A DNA stretch of 64,000 bases from DAOUBF01 sp034432795 (GCA_034432795.1 DAOUBF010000047.1:1-64000), one strand, 5' to 3'. Counted from the first letter of the stretch, positions 32,834 through 42,205 are shown. Made by a program: numbers and translations. Notes: generated by a model from the letters alone, not told the origin.

Positions 32834-33085
32834 GATCCTCTCATAAATGGCAGGATGGGCGAGGCGGATAGATAGCCAGTAGGGCGGCTTTCCATAGCCG
32901 CCGAAAGGCTTTCCATAGCCGCCGCAACAGGACAGAAGAGCGGCAGGTATAGAAACCTGCCCTACGGCTGGGCTTTCCATAGCCGCCAAAGAGCGGCAGG
33001 TATGGAAACCTGCCCTACACCAGGGAGGGAAACCCGGCCTACGGCTGAGCCTGTAGGGCGGCTTTCCATAGCCGCCGCAGCAGGG
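32834..33085. repeat. dispersed palindromic repeat block, copy 2
   Basis: The gap 32820-33121 holds no gene. 32834-32902 and 32924-32966 match 3289-3400 almost exactly; a 21-base GAAAGGCTTTCCATAGCCGCC duplication interrupts them. Further units follow: CTTTCCATAGCCGCC, GCAGGTATGGAAACCTGC and GGCGGCTTTCCATAGCCGCC. Confidence 0.85.
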
Positions 33086-33121
33086 CAGGCACGGTGCGAC
33101 AAAGTGGAGTATACTTTAAGA

Positions 33122-34135
33122 ATGGCTCTTGACGCGATGATGCCAGCCTCCTCTCATCCGACTACCATTCGTTGGGGTGTACTCGGCGCCGCCCGTATCG
33201 CGCTGAACCAGGTGATCCCGGCAATCCAGCAGGTCGCCAGCGCCGAACTGATCGCCATCGCCAGCCGCGACGCGGATAAGGCCAGAGCCACCGCTGCCCG
33301 CTTTGGCATCCCCAAGGCGTTCGGCAGCTACGAGGCTCTACTGGAGGCCCCCGATATAGACGCGGTCTACATTCCCCTGCCGAACGCGCTCCATGCGCCC
33401 TGGACGATCCGGGCCGCCCAGGCGGGCAAGCACGTCTTGTGCGAGAAGCCCCTGGCGCTCAACGCCAGCCAGGCCGGGGAGATGATCGCCGCCTGCCGTG
33501 AGCAGGGCGTGCAGTTGGCCGAGGCCTTCATGTACCGCCACCATCCCCAAATCGCCCAGGCCCTGGAACGCGTGCGCGCTGGCGAGATCGGCACGCCACG
33601 CCTGATCCGGGGCAGCTTCAGCTTTGAACTGAACCGGCCCGACGATGTGCGCTGGAATCCGGCGCTGGGGGGTGGTGCGCTCCTGGACGTGGGCTGCTAT
33701 CCGGTCAGCGCCGCCCGCCTGATGTTCGGCGCAGAGCCGGTGCGGGCATTGGCAGCGGCCACCTTCACCCCACGCGGGGTAGATGAGACCCTGGTGGGTG
33801 TTTTGGTGTTCCCCGAGGAGAGATACGCGCTGGTGGATTGCAGCTTCCGCCTGCCCTTGCGCCAGGGGCTGGAGATCATAGGCACAGCCGGGCGCATCAC
33901 CCTCCCCTGGCCGTACAACCCAGGCTCCAGGCCCACCACGATCACCCTGGTGCGCGGCGACGAAGAGACCACGATCACCGTCCCGCCGGCCAACAGCTAT
34001 GCCCTCATGGTGGAAGCGTTCAATGACGCCTTGCTCTCGCGCCGTCCACTCCCTTACCCACCCGAGGACGCGCAGGCGAACATGCGGGCGCTGGATATGC
34101 TGGCCGCCTCAACACAGAGTGTGATGGGAGATTAG
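33122..34135 (+). CDS. Gfo/Idh/MocA-family NAD(P)-dependent oxidoreductase
   Basis: 337 residues from ATG 33122. WGVLGAARIALNQVIPAI is the nucleotide-binding turn; HVLCEKPLALNASQAGEMIAACREQGVQLAEAFMYRHHPQ contains the EKP motif with the catalytic lysine, and GGGALLDVGCYPVSAARLMFG the substrate-domain motif. Oxidises or reduces a sugar-like substrate; identity unknown. TATACT ends 6 bases before the ATG with no ribosome site, so the message is probably leaderless. An upstream in-frame extension through repeats is rejected. Confidence 0.93.
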   Translation: MALDAMMPASSHPTTIRWGVLGAARIALNQVIPAIQQVASAELIAIASRDADKARATAARFGIPKAFGSYEALLEAPDIDAVYIPLPNALHAPWTIRAAQAGKHVLCEKPLALNASQAGEMIAACREQGVQLAEAFMYRHHPQIAQALERVRAGEIGTPRLIRGSFSFELNRPDDVRWNPALGGGALLDVGCYPVSAARLMFGAEPVRALAAATFTPRGVDETLVGVLVFPEERYALVDCSFRLPLRQGLEIIGTAGRITLPWPYNPGSRPTTITLVRGDEETTITVPPANSYALMVEAFNDALLSRRPLPYPPEDAQANMRALDMLAASTQSVMGD

Positions 34136-34159
34136 AGATTAATCTCCAATCTCTCATCT

Positions 34160-35353
34160 CTAATCTCCAACTTGAATGTCCACAAACGCCGTCATGCCCC
34201 ACCGCAAGGGAACACCGGGATCGTCCAGGTCAATGGTGATGCGGTAAACGATGTCCCCCCGGCTCTCTGAGGAGACCAGGGCGATACGGGAGACGCGCCC
34301 GCTGAAGGTGCGGCCGGGGAACGCATCCAGGGTCACGCTGGCCCTCTGGCCCACCTGCACCTGCACCACGTCCACCTCACTCAGGTCTTTCGTCTCCACC
34401 TGCCAGTGGGCCAGGTCGGCCAGAATGATGACCGGCGCCCCCGGCGCCACCACCTCGCCGACCTCCGGTATGACCTCGGCGACTGTTCCGGCGAAAGGTG
34501 CGACCAGTTCGGTCTGCGCCAGGGCTGCCCGCGCCTGGGCGAGGCTGGCCTCGGCCTGCTTCACCCCGGCCTCCAGCACGGCCAGGTCCTCGCGGCGCGG
34601 CCCGGCCCGGACCAGGTTGAGTTGCGCCTGGGCTGCCTCTACCTGCGCGGCGGCCACCTCTACCCCGGCCTGGGCCGCACGCAACTGCGCGCGCGTCGGC
34701 CCGGCTTTGAGCAGGTCCAGGTGCGCCTGTGCCCCTGCGACGTTGGCGCGGGCCACCTCGCGCTGCTGGCGGGCTTCCCACTCCTTGGGGCCGAAGCCGC
34801 TCATGGCCGCCTCGTGCACGCTCTCGGCGTAATACAACTGGGCCTGGGCAGCTTCAAGCTGCGCCTGTGCTGCTGCGATCTCCTCAGGCCGGGCGCCGGC
34901 GCGAAGGTTATCGCGCTCAGCCTGGGCCTGGGCCAACGCGGCCTGCGCCGCCGCTAGGTTGGCCTGGGCTACCGCAATCTCCTCGGCACGCGCCCCGGCC
35001 TGGGCCTGGGCCAGCTTTGCCCGCGCCAACTCCAGCCCGGCCTCGGCCTGGGCCACCGCTGCCTGCAGGTCGTCGGCCTCCAGTCGGATCAGCGGCTGGC
35101 CGGCCTCCACCTGATCACCGACCTTGACCAGCACTGCGGCCACCTTACCGCCGCCCTTGAACGCCAGGGTTGCGTGCCGCTGCGGGACAACCGAGGCCTC
35201 CGCCGAGACGCTCTGCTTGCGCGGCGTGGCTACAGGGGGCGGCGTGGGCGTGGGGGGCACAGGCGCCACATAGCGCTGATAGCCTGCGTACCCGATCACG
35301 ACAAGCACCAGGACTACCAATACACCGATGACCCAACGACGAATGTTACTCAT
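34160..35353 (-). CDS. HlyD/MacA-type periplasmic adaptor of an ABC exporter
   Basis: 397 residues. An N-terminal membrane anchor (WVIGVLVVLVLVVIGYAGY) is followed by a lipoyl half, then a long hairpin coiled coil built from about four ~33-residue repeats starting AGARAEE, AGARPEE, AGPTRAQ and AGPRRED. The second lipoyl half (ELVAPFAGTVAEVIPEVGEVVAPGAPVIILAD) and beta-barrel follow. Works with the adjacent FtsX-type permease. Its ATG overlaps the permease stop by 8 bases. Confidence 0.92.
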   Translation of the reverse strand: MSNIRRWVIGVLVVLVLVVIGYAGYQRYVAPVPPTPTPPPVATPRKQSVSAEASVVPQRHATLAFKGGGKVAAVLVKVGDQVEAGQPLIRLEADDLQAAVAQAEAGLELARAKLAQAQAGARAEEIAVAQANLAAAQAALAQAQAERDNLRAGARPEEIAAAQAQLEAAQAQLYYAESVHEAAMSGFGPKEWEARQQREVARANVAGAQAHLDLLKAGPTRAQLRAAQAGVEVAAAQVEAAQAQLNLVRAGPRREDLAVLEAGVKQAEASLAQARAALAQTELVAPFAGTVAEVIPEVGEVVAPGAPVIILADLAHWQVETKDLSEVDVVQVQVGQRASVTLDAFPGRTFSGRVSRIALVSSESRGDIVYRITIDLDDPGVPLRWGMTAFVDIQVGD

Positions 35354-37967
35354 GCTTGATGGCCTCAATGATGTTGACCTGGGCCGCCTTGAGCGCCGGG
35401 TAGAGCGCCGCGCCTTGCGACACCAGGATGGCGATCAGCGCGCCCACGCCCAGCGCCGTCAGCGGTAAAACATACTGAAGCACATAGCCGTTGATGGCTC
35501 GCATAGCGATCACGAAGGTTTGCGCCAGGACCAGGCCGAAACTCAGGCCAAACACGCCGCCGATCAGCCCCATCGTCCCGGCTTCGGCCAGGATCATCCC
35601 TCTCACCTGTGCCCGCGTCATGCCCAGGCTGCGCAACGCGCCCAACTCCCGCTGGCGCTCCAACACGTTCATCAGCATGGTGTTGATCACGCCCAGCGCG
35701 GCGATGATGATACCGATCAGCGCCAAAACGTCAAACAGCGAGAACGCCTGGGCGGTCAGGTCCAGCAGCCGGGCGCGGAAGGTAGCGCTCGTCTCCACCT
35801 GCAGGTGGCGGCTCTTGCCCACCTCCTCGGTGATGCGGTTCTTCACCTCGTCAAGCGAGGCGCCAGGTTTGAGCTTGACGATCAGCCGGTCGGCGTCGTT
35901 CAGGCCGAAGTAGCGGCGCAGGTCAGCGTAGCTGCCATAGACGACCAGCCCCTGGCCGGTGAAGTCCACCAGGATGCCCGCGACCTCAAAGTCGTGTTGC
36001 CCCCGGCCCGTGTCCAGGCGGATGCGGTCGCCCTGCTTTAGGTTGTAGCGGTCGGCGACGGTCGTGCCGATCAATACCGCGTCGCCCTGGGCCAGCCGCG
36101 CCATACGCGAGGCCATGTCGCCGACGGTATTCTCAAACTGGAAGGTGGCGACCTGGGGATAGGTGACCGGGTCAATAGAAATGAACACCAGGGTGTCCTC
36201 TGAGACGCTGCCCTGCGGCGAGACGTAGCGGGCGCCGGTGAAGCGCGAGGGGCTGACGGCGGCGACCCCTTCAATAGAGGCGATCCGCCCCACCAGGTCC
36301 AGCCGCATCCGCACTGGCGAGCGCACATATAGGTCGCCGCCCAGCGCGGTCTCCACCCAAGTCTGGATCTCCTGGCGGAAGCTGCCGGTCATGCCGGCGA
36401 TGCCGACGATCATGGCAATGCCCACCATGAGCGCGGCGACGGTCAGGGTGGTGCGCCCTTTGGCCCGCTCCACATTGGCGCTGCCCAGCCGCCCCGGCTG
36501 ACCATAGACCAGGACGAACAACGGGCGGAAGAGGCGTTCCAGCGCGCCCGCCACCAGCGGCACGCACAGGGTGGCGCCGAGCATGAGGGCAAACACGCTG
36601 GCCGCCCCCACCGGATAGGCCATCTCGCGGCGCACCGGCACCCAGTTGAGTATGGCGTAGGAGACGCCCACCACCGCCGGGCCATAGGTCCACCCCCGGC
36701 GCACCCAGCGGCTTTCATCCACATGGCCCGCAACACGCAGCGCCTGAAGCGGCGAGATGCGGCTGGCGTTGTAGGCGGGAAGCCAGGCTGCCACCAGGGT
36801 GACGCTCATGCCCACCAGGGCGCTGCGCCCCAGATCAGCGGGGGGCACAGTCAGGATGGTGATCTGCACGCCGGTGATCAAGCCCATGACGGCGGTCAGC
36901 CCGCGCGCCAGGAGCAGGCCGAAGCCCACGCCGAGCAGCGACCCGATCAGCCCCAGGAGAGCGGCCTCTGTCAGCACCAGCCCCAGCGTCTGCAGCCGGG
37001 TCATGCCCAACGCCCGTAACATGCCGATCTCGCGGGTGCGCTCCACAACGGTCATGGCAAAGGCGTTGTAGATGAGGAAGGCGCCCACGAACAGGGCCAC
37101 GATGCTGAAGAAGTTCAGGCCAAGCTGGTAACTCGCCAGGCGCCTGGCGGCGATCTCGCCGCGCGTCGCCGGATAGGTCACGCTGAACCGCGTCCCCAAC
37201 CGCTCGGCTATCTGCGTTTTCAACGCCTCCAGCCGGGCGGGGGAATTGGCCACCTCCGCTGTGGCCAGGATGTCCAGCGCGTCAATGCGCCCTCCCCGCC
37301 CAAACAGGTCCTGCACCACCCTGAGCGGCACAAAGCCCACCGCGCCGTTGTTCGCCAGCCCCGGCCCCTCTTTGCTGATCAGGCCCACAATGCGCAGTTT
37401 GGCCTGGCCCGACGGCACCAGGATGCTCAGGTCGCGCCCGATCTGGAGCTTCTCTTCCTCGGCCCAGTCCTTCACCAGCACAACGTTGTAATCCCTTTCG
37501 CCCGGCTCAAGCAGCCGCCCGGCGACGAGCTTGTACTGGCGCACCTGGGGGTCGGTAGCGGGGTCAATGCCGACGAGCTGGAGTTCGCTGCGGTTGGCCA
37601 TGCCGCTGATGCTGTAGTTCAACGTCCAGTTTTTGGCCTGGCTGGCGGGCACAGTGAAGGCGCTGACGGTAGGCGCCACCAGAGCCACCCCCTCCATGCG
37701 AGCCACGCGCCCGGCCACGCTCTCATCAAAGCCCTCCCCGGCAATGGCCTTGCTCTCCACCGTCAGGTGCGCTTTGCCTGAGGCCTCATCAAAGACGGTG
37801 TTGATGGCGGCCAGGGTACTGGCGTTGGCCACGTTGACCGCCAGGATGACCGCCACGCCCAGGACGATGCCCATCGTGGTCAGGGTGGTGCGCACCCAAC
37901 GCACGCGCATATTGCGCAGGGCCAGGATGACGGGGGTGAGTTGTGCCATGTAACCCCAGAGGAGCAT
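35346..37967 (-). CDS. ABC transporter permease, double FtsX/MacB type
   Basis: 873 residues. Two repeats of MacB extracytoplasmic domain plus FtsX domain: the first FtsX segment is near VERTREIGMLRALGMTRLQTLGLVLTEAALLGL and the second near LERQRELGALRSLGMTRAQVRGMILAEAGTMGL. Such permeases export lipids, peptides or lipoproteins using a LolD/MacB-type ATPase. The matching ATPase (38682-39428) lies beyond an inserted toxin-antitoxin pair. ATG 37949 is an alternative start. Confidence 0.93.
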   Translation of the reverse strand: MLLWGYMAQLTPVILALRNMRVRWVRTTLTTMGIVLGVAVILAVNVANASTLAAINTVFDEASGKAHLTVESKAIAGEGFDESVAGRVARMEGVALVAPTVSAFTVPASQAKNWTLNYSISGMANRSELQLVGIDPATDPQVRQYKLVAGRLLEPGERDYNVVLVKDWAEEEKLQIGRDLSILVPSGQAKLRIVGLISKEGPGLANNGAVGFVPLRVVQDLFGRGGRIDALDILATAEVANSPARLEALKTQIAERLGTRFSVTYPATRGEIAARRLASYQLGLNFFSIVALFVGAFLIYNAFAMTVVERTREIGMLRALGMTRLQTLGLVLTEAALLGLIGSLLGVGFGLLLARGLTAVMGLITGVQITILTVPPADLGRSALVGMSVTLVAAWLPAYNASRISPLQALRVAGHVDESRWVRRGWTYGPAVVGVSYAILNWVPVRREMAYPVGAASVFALMLGATLCVPLVAGALERLFRPLFVLVYGQPGRLGSANVERAKGRTTLTVAALMVGIAMIVGIAGMTGSFRQEIQTWVETALGGDLYVRSPVRMRLDLVGRIASIEGVAAVSPSRFTGARYVSPQGSVSEDTLVFISIDPVTYPQVATFQFENTVGDMASRMARLAQGDAVLIGTTVADRYNLKQGDRIRLDTGRGQHDFEVAGILVDFTGQGLVVYGSYADLRRYFGLNDADRLIVKLKPGASLDEVKNRITEEVGKSRHLQVETSATFRARLLDLTAQAFSLFDVLALIGIIIAALGVINTMLMNVLERQRELGALRSLGMTRAQVRGMILAEAGTMGLIGGVFGLSFGLVLAQTFVIAMRAINGYVLQYVLPLTALGVGALIAILVSQGAALYPALKAAQVNIIEAIKHE

Positions 37968-38057
37968 GTTTGGATCTCACCTATCCGCTGTAGCGTTCAG
38001 TTTTGGGCGTTCAATCCTGACCTTGATGCTGGATGTTGATGGCTTGCTGTCCTGGCG

Positions 38058-38086
38058 TTGACATTCATCTCATTCCACTTTATACT
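38058..38086 (+). promoter_or_regulatory. promoter of the Phd/RelE-type pair
   Basis: TTGACA (38058-38063), 17 bases, TATACT (38081-38086). The pair therefore carries its own strong plus-strand promoter inside a minus-strand operon. Confidence 0.88.
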
Positions 38087-38109
38087 GCGAACTATGGAAG
38101 GTGTTACCA

Positions 38110-38388
38110 ATGGCTGAGAATACGCTTGACGTCACCGCGCTGCGCTCCCAGGCTCAGCGCCTACTAGATCTGTTGGATAGCCGTGGCCAACCCATTATTC
38201 TCAAGGTGGACGACCAGCCTCGCGCTGTACTTATCTCCTGGACCCAATACAGTGAACTCATAGAAGCCCTGCAAGACCTGAAAGACATTGAGATTCTGGA
38301 GAAATTAGCTGGCGAGCCTCAGCGTCCTTACGAAGAGTTTGTAGCTGAGCTTGTCGCTGAGGGGTTGCTGGACCCCTCCGATGTATAG
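38110..38388 (+). CDS. Phd/YefM-like antitoxin
   Basis: 92 residues from ATG 38110 (GGAAGG 8 bases upstream). LDVTALRSQAQRLLDLLDSRGQPIILKVDDQPRAVLISWTQYSELIEAL matches the Phd/YefM DNA-binding domain; the acidic C-terminal helix (YEEFVAELVAEG) would wrap the toxin. Overlaps the toxin gene by 8 bases. Expected to autorepress the pair (family knowledge). Confidence 0.86.
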   Translation: MAENTLDVTALRSQAQRLLDLLDSRGQPIILKVDDQPRAVLISWTQYSELIEALQDLKDIEILEKLAGEPQRPYEEFVAELVAEGLLDPSDV

Positions 38389-38641
38389 CCTTTTCATCAC
38401 GGCGGCTGCGGAAAAGAAAATCCGGCAGTTGCCATCCGACATCCGGCGTGATGTAAACCGGGCCATTCTGGCCCTGCGCGAAGTCCCCAGGCCGCGCGGC
38501 TGCCGTAAGATCATCGGACGAGAGAATGCCTGGCGTATTGTCGTGCGCAAGGATTACCGTGTCCTCTACACCATAGATGACAAAGAGCGCCGGATTGAAA
38601 TATACGATGTTGCCCGCCGCGAGAAGGATACCTATGATTGA
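38381..38641 (+). CDS. RelE/ParE-superfamily toxin
   Basis: 86 residues. MYSLFITAAAEKKIRQLPSDIRRDVNRAILALREVPRPRGCRKIIGRENAWRIVVRKDYRVLYTIDDKERRIEIYDVARRE is the complete RelE/ParE fold with basic catalytic-face residues (R...YRVLY). RelE members cleave mRNA on the ribosome. The start lies in the end of the antitoxin gene, so the pair is co-translated. Confidence 0.9.
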   Translation: MYSLFITAAAEKKIRQLPSDIRRDVNRAILALREVPRPRGCRKIIGRENAWRIVVRKDYRVLYTIDDKERRIEIYDVARREKDTYD

Positions 38642-38681
38642 GCCTTGTCCGGGCAGGGTACCCCGTATCATCACACCTATG

Positions 38682-39428
38682 CTATAGCTCCAATTCCGCC
38701 ATCACCGCCACAATCCGGTTCACGTCCTGCCCGCGACCATCCTTGCCGTTCTTAAGCTCATAGACGATACGGCCATCCTTCAGGAACACGATCCGGTCGG
38801 CGTAGCTGGCCGCACGCGGGTCGTGGGTGACCATGACGATGGTAGCGCCGAGTTCATCGCATGAGCGGCGCAACAACTCCAGGATGGCTGTGCCGGCGTT
38901 GGAGTCCAGGTTGCCGGTGGGTTCGTCGGCCAGGACGATCTCCGGGTCGTTGACGAAGGCGCGGGCGATAGCCACGCGTTGCTGCTGGCCGCCGGAGAGT
39001 TGGTCAGGCTTATGATGGCGCCGGTCTGTCAGGCCAACCAGGTCAAGCAGCCGGTTGATCTTGTCGCGGTGCCTGGCTATGGGCTGGCCGTCAATCAGGA
39101 GCGGCAGGGCGATGTTCTCCTCGGCGGTCAGCGTGGGCAGCAGGTTGTAGAACTGGAAGATGAAGCCAACTTTGCGCCGACGTACCAGGGTGATCTGGTT
39201 ATCGGAGAGGCGGGCCAACGGTTGGCCCGCCAGAGTCACTTCGCCATCCGAGGGCGCGTCCAGCCCGCCCAGGATATGCAGCAGGGTGCTTTTGCCGGAG
39301 CCGGACGGCCCCATCACGGCCACGAACTCGCCGCGCTCCACCACGAAATTCACGCCGTCCAGCGCGCGCACGTTCACCTCGCCCATGCGATATTCTTTCA
39401 CCACGCCCGACGTTTCCAGGACAGCCAT
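38682..39428 (-). CDS. ABC transporter ATPase, LolD/MacB type
   Basis: 248 residues. Walker A GPSGSGKSTLL, Q-loop FIFQFYNLLPTLTAEENIALPLL, signature LSGGQQQRVAIARAF, Walker B VLADEPTGNLD, H-loop VTHD. The combination is diagnostic of the MacB/LolD exporter ATPases and fits the permease and adaptor downstream. The usual tight ATPase-permease linkage is broken by the toxin-antitoxin pair (38110-38641). AGGAGAGG precedes the start; repeat R lies just upstream. Confidence 0.95.
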   Translation of the reverse strand: MAVLETSGVVKEYRMGEVNVRALDGVNFVVERGEFVAVMGPSGSGKSTLLHILGGLDAPSDGEVTLAGQPLARLSDNQITLVRRRKVGFIFQFYNLLPTLTAEENIALPLLIDGQPIARHRDKINRLLDLVGLTDRRHHKPDQLSGGQQQRVAIARAFVNDPEIVLADEPTGNLDSNAGTAILELLRRSCDELGATIVMVTHDPRAASYADRIVFLKDGRIVYELKNGKDGRGQDVNRIVAVMAELEL

Positions 39429-39447
39429 AACGATGATCCTCTCCTAA

Positions 39448-39482
39448 TTTCCTTGATTCCTGTAGATAATCCGTTAAGTACC
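39448..39482 (-). repeat. repeat R, copy 2, short form
   Basis: On the minus strand it reads GGTACTTAACGGATTATCT, then ACAGGAATCAAGGAAAT, directly upstream of the ABC ATPase start and in the same orientation. Confidence 0.82.
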
Positions 39483-39507
39483 TTAACCACTCGCGTGCAC
39501 GCCACCT

Positions 39508-40440
39508 CTATTTTACCCGATCCAACAGTGCGGCCACCACGCGGGGCAGGCCCTGGCGCAGGCGGATGCGGGGTTGATAGCCCAGGATCGCCTTTGCCTT
39601 GCGCACGTCGTAATACAGGCCGGCGCGCAGCCTCCGGCCCAAGGCCCCCGGCGGGAGCGGAAGGGGCAAGACGCGCAGCGGGCGACCGGCGGCGCTGCGC
39701 ACCAGCGCCAGAGCCTCCACCAGCGTCGTCGCCTCGTCAGCGGTCACATTGAAGGTCTCTCCCGCTGCCTGCGCGCATACCCCTGCCAGAAAGATAGCCT
39801 CCGCCACATCCTGGCCGTGCACAAAGTCCACGCGCATCCGCCCCCCCAGCGGCAGAGGCACCAGCGGCAGGCGCAGCGCCAGCCGGATGGCCTGGTGTGT
39901 CACCACATCGCGCTCGCCGTACACAAATGTGGGGCGGAGGATGACAAACTCAAAGCCATGTCGGGCCGCTGCCTGGCGCACGCGGGCTTCGGCCAGGACT
40001 TTGGATGTATAATAGCCGCCCCGGTCATACCAGGCGTCTTCGCCCTCCAGGGGCGCATCTTCCGTGATGGGACGGGGTGCGCTGCTCAGTCCATACACGC
40101 CCACCGTGCTCACAAACACAAAGCGGCGCACACCAGCGACAGCGCTGGCCTCCAGGAGGTTCTCTGTCCCGCCTACGTTGGTGCGCATGATCTGATCGCG
40201 CTGTCCCTTCAGCCCGATCAGCCCGGCCACATGGTAGACCACCTCGGCCCCGGCTACACCGCGTCTCAACGCCTCCCCATCGTCCAGGTCCCCCTGGACG
40301 ATCTCCACGCCGCGCTCACGCAGGCCCAGGCCCTTATTGGGCGAGCGCACCAGCGCCCGCACTGCGTGGCCGTGCTCCAGCAGCCGATCAATGAGGTGCG
40401 ACCCGATGAACCCGGTGCCGCCTGTTACAAAGACCCGCAC
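39508..40440 (-). CDS. NAD-dependent epimerase/dehydratase (extended SDR)
   Basis: 310 residues. FVTGGTGFIGSHLIDRLLEHGHAVRALVR is the Rossmann start; GGYYTSKVLAEARV gives the YxxxK catalytic pair, and VFVSTVGVYG the serine strand. Resembles nucleotide-sugar epimerases and hopanoid-associated sugar epimerases; the true substrate is unknown. No ribosome site is clear. Single gene between repeat-rich gaps. Confidence 0.92.
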   Translation of the reverse strand: MRVFVTGGTGFIGSHLIDRLLEHGHAVRALVRSPNKGLGLRERGVEIVQGDLDDGEALRRGVAGAEVVYHVAGLIGLKGQRDQIMRTNVGGTENLLEASAVAGVRRFVFVSTVGVYGLSSAPRPITEDAPLEGEDAWYDRGGYYTSKVLAEARVRQAAARHGFEFVILRPTFVYGERDVVTHQAIRLALRLPLVPLPLGGRMRVDFVHGQDVAEAIFLAGVCAQAAGETFNVTADEATTLVEALALVRSAAGRPLRVLPLPLPPGALGRRLRAGLYYDVRKAKAILGYQPRIRLRQGLPRVVAALLDRVK

Positions 40441-40462
40441 ACTCGCCTCCCTCTCACTGGCT

Positions 40463-40640
40463 TACCCCCCACCCCGGCCCTCCCCCACACAGGGGGGAGG
40501 GGGAATATGTTCCCTCCCCCTAGATGGGGGAGGGTGAGGGAGGGGGTGATATTACCCCCCACCCCGGCCCTCCCCCCCCTGTGTGGGGGAGGGGGTAACT
40601 CCACTGCTCTCCCCTTTAACGGGGGAGAACTCCAGGGAGG
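40463..40640. repeat. cluster of C-rich palindromic repeats
   Basis: At least three units of the CCCTCCCCC/GGGGGAGGG family in tandem in the gap 40441-40719, which holds no gene. They separate the epimerase start from the solute-binding protein start. Confidence 0.8.
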
Positions 40641-40690
40641 GGGTGATAGTGTATAGCGCACCAATTCTATACGCTCCTTACGTTATATGC

Positions 40691-40696
40691 TATAAT
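40691..40696 (+). promoter_or_regulatory. -10 box of the solute-binding protein gene
   Basis: TGCTATAAT context with a perfect TATAAT; -35 not convincing. Start would fall near 40703, giving a ~17-base leader. Confidence 0.6.
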
Positions 40697-40719
40697 TGCG
40701 CCAACAATCACGAAGTCCT

Positions 40720-42060
40720 ATGTCGTCCCTCATCCCCCGTCCATCGTCCGTTGTCATCTTGTTGGTCGCTCTGGTGACCGGATGCAGCAGCGTACCCACG
40801 CCCACCGGGCCAACGGCAACGCCGACCCGCCTGCCAACCCCCACCTTCGTTCCGGTGGGTCCCACCCCGAAGCCAGAGACGCCCGGCATTGAGCCTGGCC
40901 AGGCGATCACGCTCACCCTATGGACGACCGAGGGCCTCGCGCCTGATGGCGAAACCTGCCCCGCGCCCTGCGAAGGGACACCTGCCGGGCAGGTGCTCAG
41001 CCAGCAATTGGCCGCTTTTCTCGCCGATCATCCCAATGTCCACATCCAGACGCTGCTCAAGAAGCCCGGCGGCACGGGGGGGCTGTTTGATTTCCTCCAG
41101 ACCGCCAGCGCCGTAGCTCCGGCGACCCTGCCCGACCTGATGATCCTGGACGCCGCCGACCTGCCCAAGGCAGCCCAGGCAGACCTGATCCAGCCGCTGG
41201 ACGATGTGGTCGGCGCGGCCGCCGATGATCTCTTCCCCTTTGCCCGCGCCCTGGCGACGGTGAACGGGCGGTTGATGGGGATGCCCTATATCGTCTCGGT
41301 GGAGCATGTGGCGTATAACCCCACGCGCCTTGAGGCGGCGCCATTGACCTGGACCGATGTGATCAGCGCGGGTGTGCGCTTCGCCTTCCCTGCGGGAGAA
41401 AGCACTCATGCCGATACGCTCATCAGCCTGTACCTGAGTATCGGGGGGACGTTGACCGATGCCTCAGGCGCCCCCCACCTGGAGGTCGCGCCGCTGATTG
41501 AGATGCTGCGCATCCTGGAGACAGCGCGTCAGGCTGGCATCACCACGAACGCGACACAGGCGAAGAGCGCCGAAGACACCTGGGCGGCCTTCCGAAGCGG
41601 CACGCCCCTGGCTGTGGTCAGCGCCGGGCGCTATCTGGCCGACCGGACGACCCTCGGCGCGGTCGCCGCTGGCCCGCTGCCGGGCTGGGAGGCCCCGGCC
41701 CCCTCCCTGGGGAGCGCCTGGGTATGGGTGCTCGTCACCCGCGATCCGCTGCGCGCCCCCCTGGCGCAGCAACTGCTGCTCCATCTGACCGCCCCTGAGA
41801 ACCTGGGCCGCTGGAGCCACGCCGCCGCTGTCCTCCCGGCGCGGCGCAGCGCGCTGGCGACCTGGGAAACGCTGAGCGAAGCGCCCGATCCCTATCTCCC
41901 CTTCCTCCAGGAACTTCTGGAAAAGGCCGTCGCCCGCCCGCCCGCAGCAGTCTATACCGCCATCGCCCCGGCGCTGCGCCAGGCGGTTGAGGATGTGCTC
42001 CTGGGCCGCGCCACGCCGGAGACCGCCGCCGCCGCAGCGGTCAGGAACGTGAGGCCATAG
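40720..42060 (+). CDS. extracellular solute-binding lipoprotein (ABC type 1 family)
   Basis: 446 residues from ATG 40720; a lipoprotein signal (SSVVILLVALVTGC) follows, then a Pro/Thr linker and a type-1 extracellular binding-protein domain (ITLTLWTTEGLAP..., MPYIVSVEHVAYNPTRLE..., TPLAVVSAGRYLADR). Sugar- or oligosaccharide-binding relatives are commonest. No permease or ATPase genes accompany it, so the transporter is elsewhere or the protein is an orphan sensor. Confidence 0.85.
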   Translation: MSSLIPRPSSVVILLVALVTGCSSVPTPTGPTATPTRLPTPTFVPVGPTPKPETPGIEPGQAITLTLWTTEGLAPDGETCPAPCEGTPAGQVLSQQLAAFLADHPNVHIQTLLKKPGGTGGLFDFLQTASAVAPATLPDLMILDAADLPKAAQADLIQPLDDVVGAAADDLFPFARALATVNGRLMGMPYIVSVEHVAYNPTRLEAAPLTWTDVISAGVRFAFPAGESTHADTLISLYLSIGGTLTDASGAPHLEVAPLIEMLRILETARQAGITTNATQAKSAEDTWAAFRSGTPLAVVSAGRYLADRTTLGAVAAGPLPGWEAPAPSLGSAWVWVLVTRDPLRAPLAQQLLLHLTAPENLGRWSHAAAVLPARRSALATWETLSEAPDPYLPFLQELLEKAVARPPAAVYTAIAPALRQAVEDVLLGRATPETAAAAAVRNVRP

Positions 42061-42166
42061 GGCTTCACTGGGCCAGGGCAGGCGTTCTGTAAGGGCACGG
42101 CGCCGCCGTCCTCCTTCCCTGGCAACCGGCTTGTAGGGGCATACCATCATCGGTCGTCCTTCCTTC

Positions 42167-42195
42167 AGAAACCCGGCTTCTCGGAGAAGGTTTCT
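42167..42195. terminator. hairpin between convergent genes
   Basis: AGAAACC (42167-42173) pairs with GGTTTCT (42189-42195) with inner TTCTC/GAGAA pairing possible. It lies between the ends of the solute-binding protein and RNA methyltransferase genes. Confidence 0.5.
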
Positions 42196-42205
42196 AGAGC
42201 GGGGG

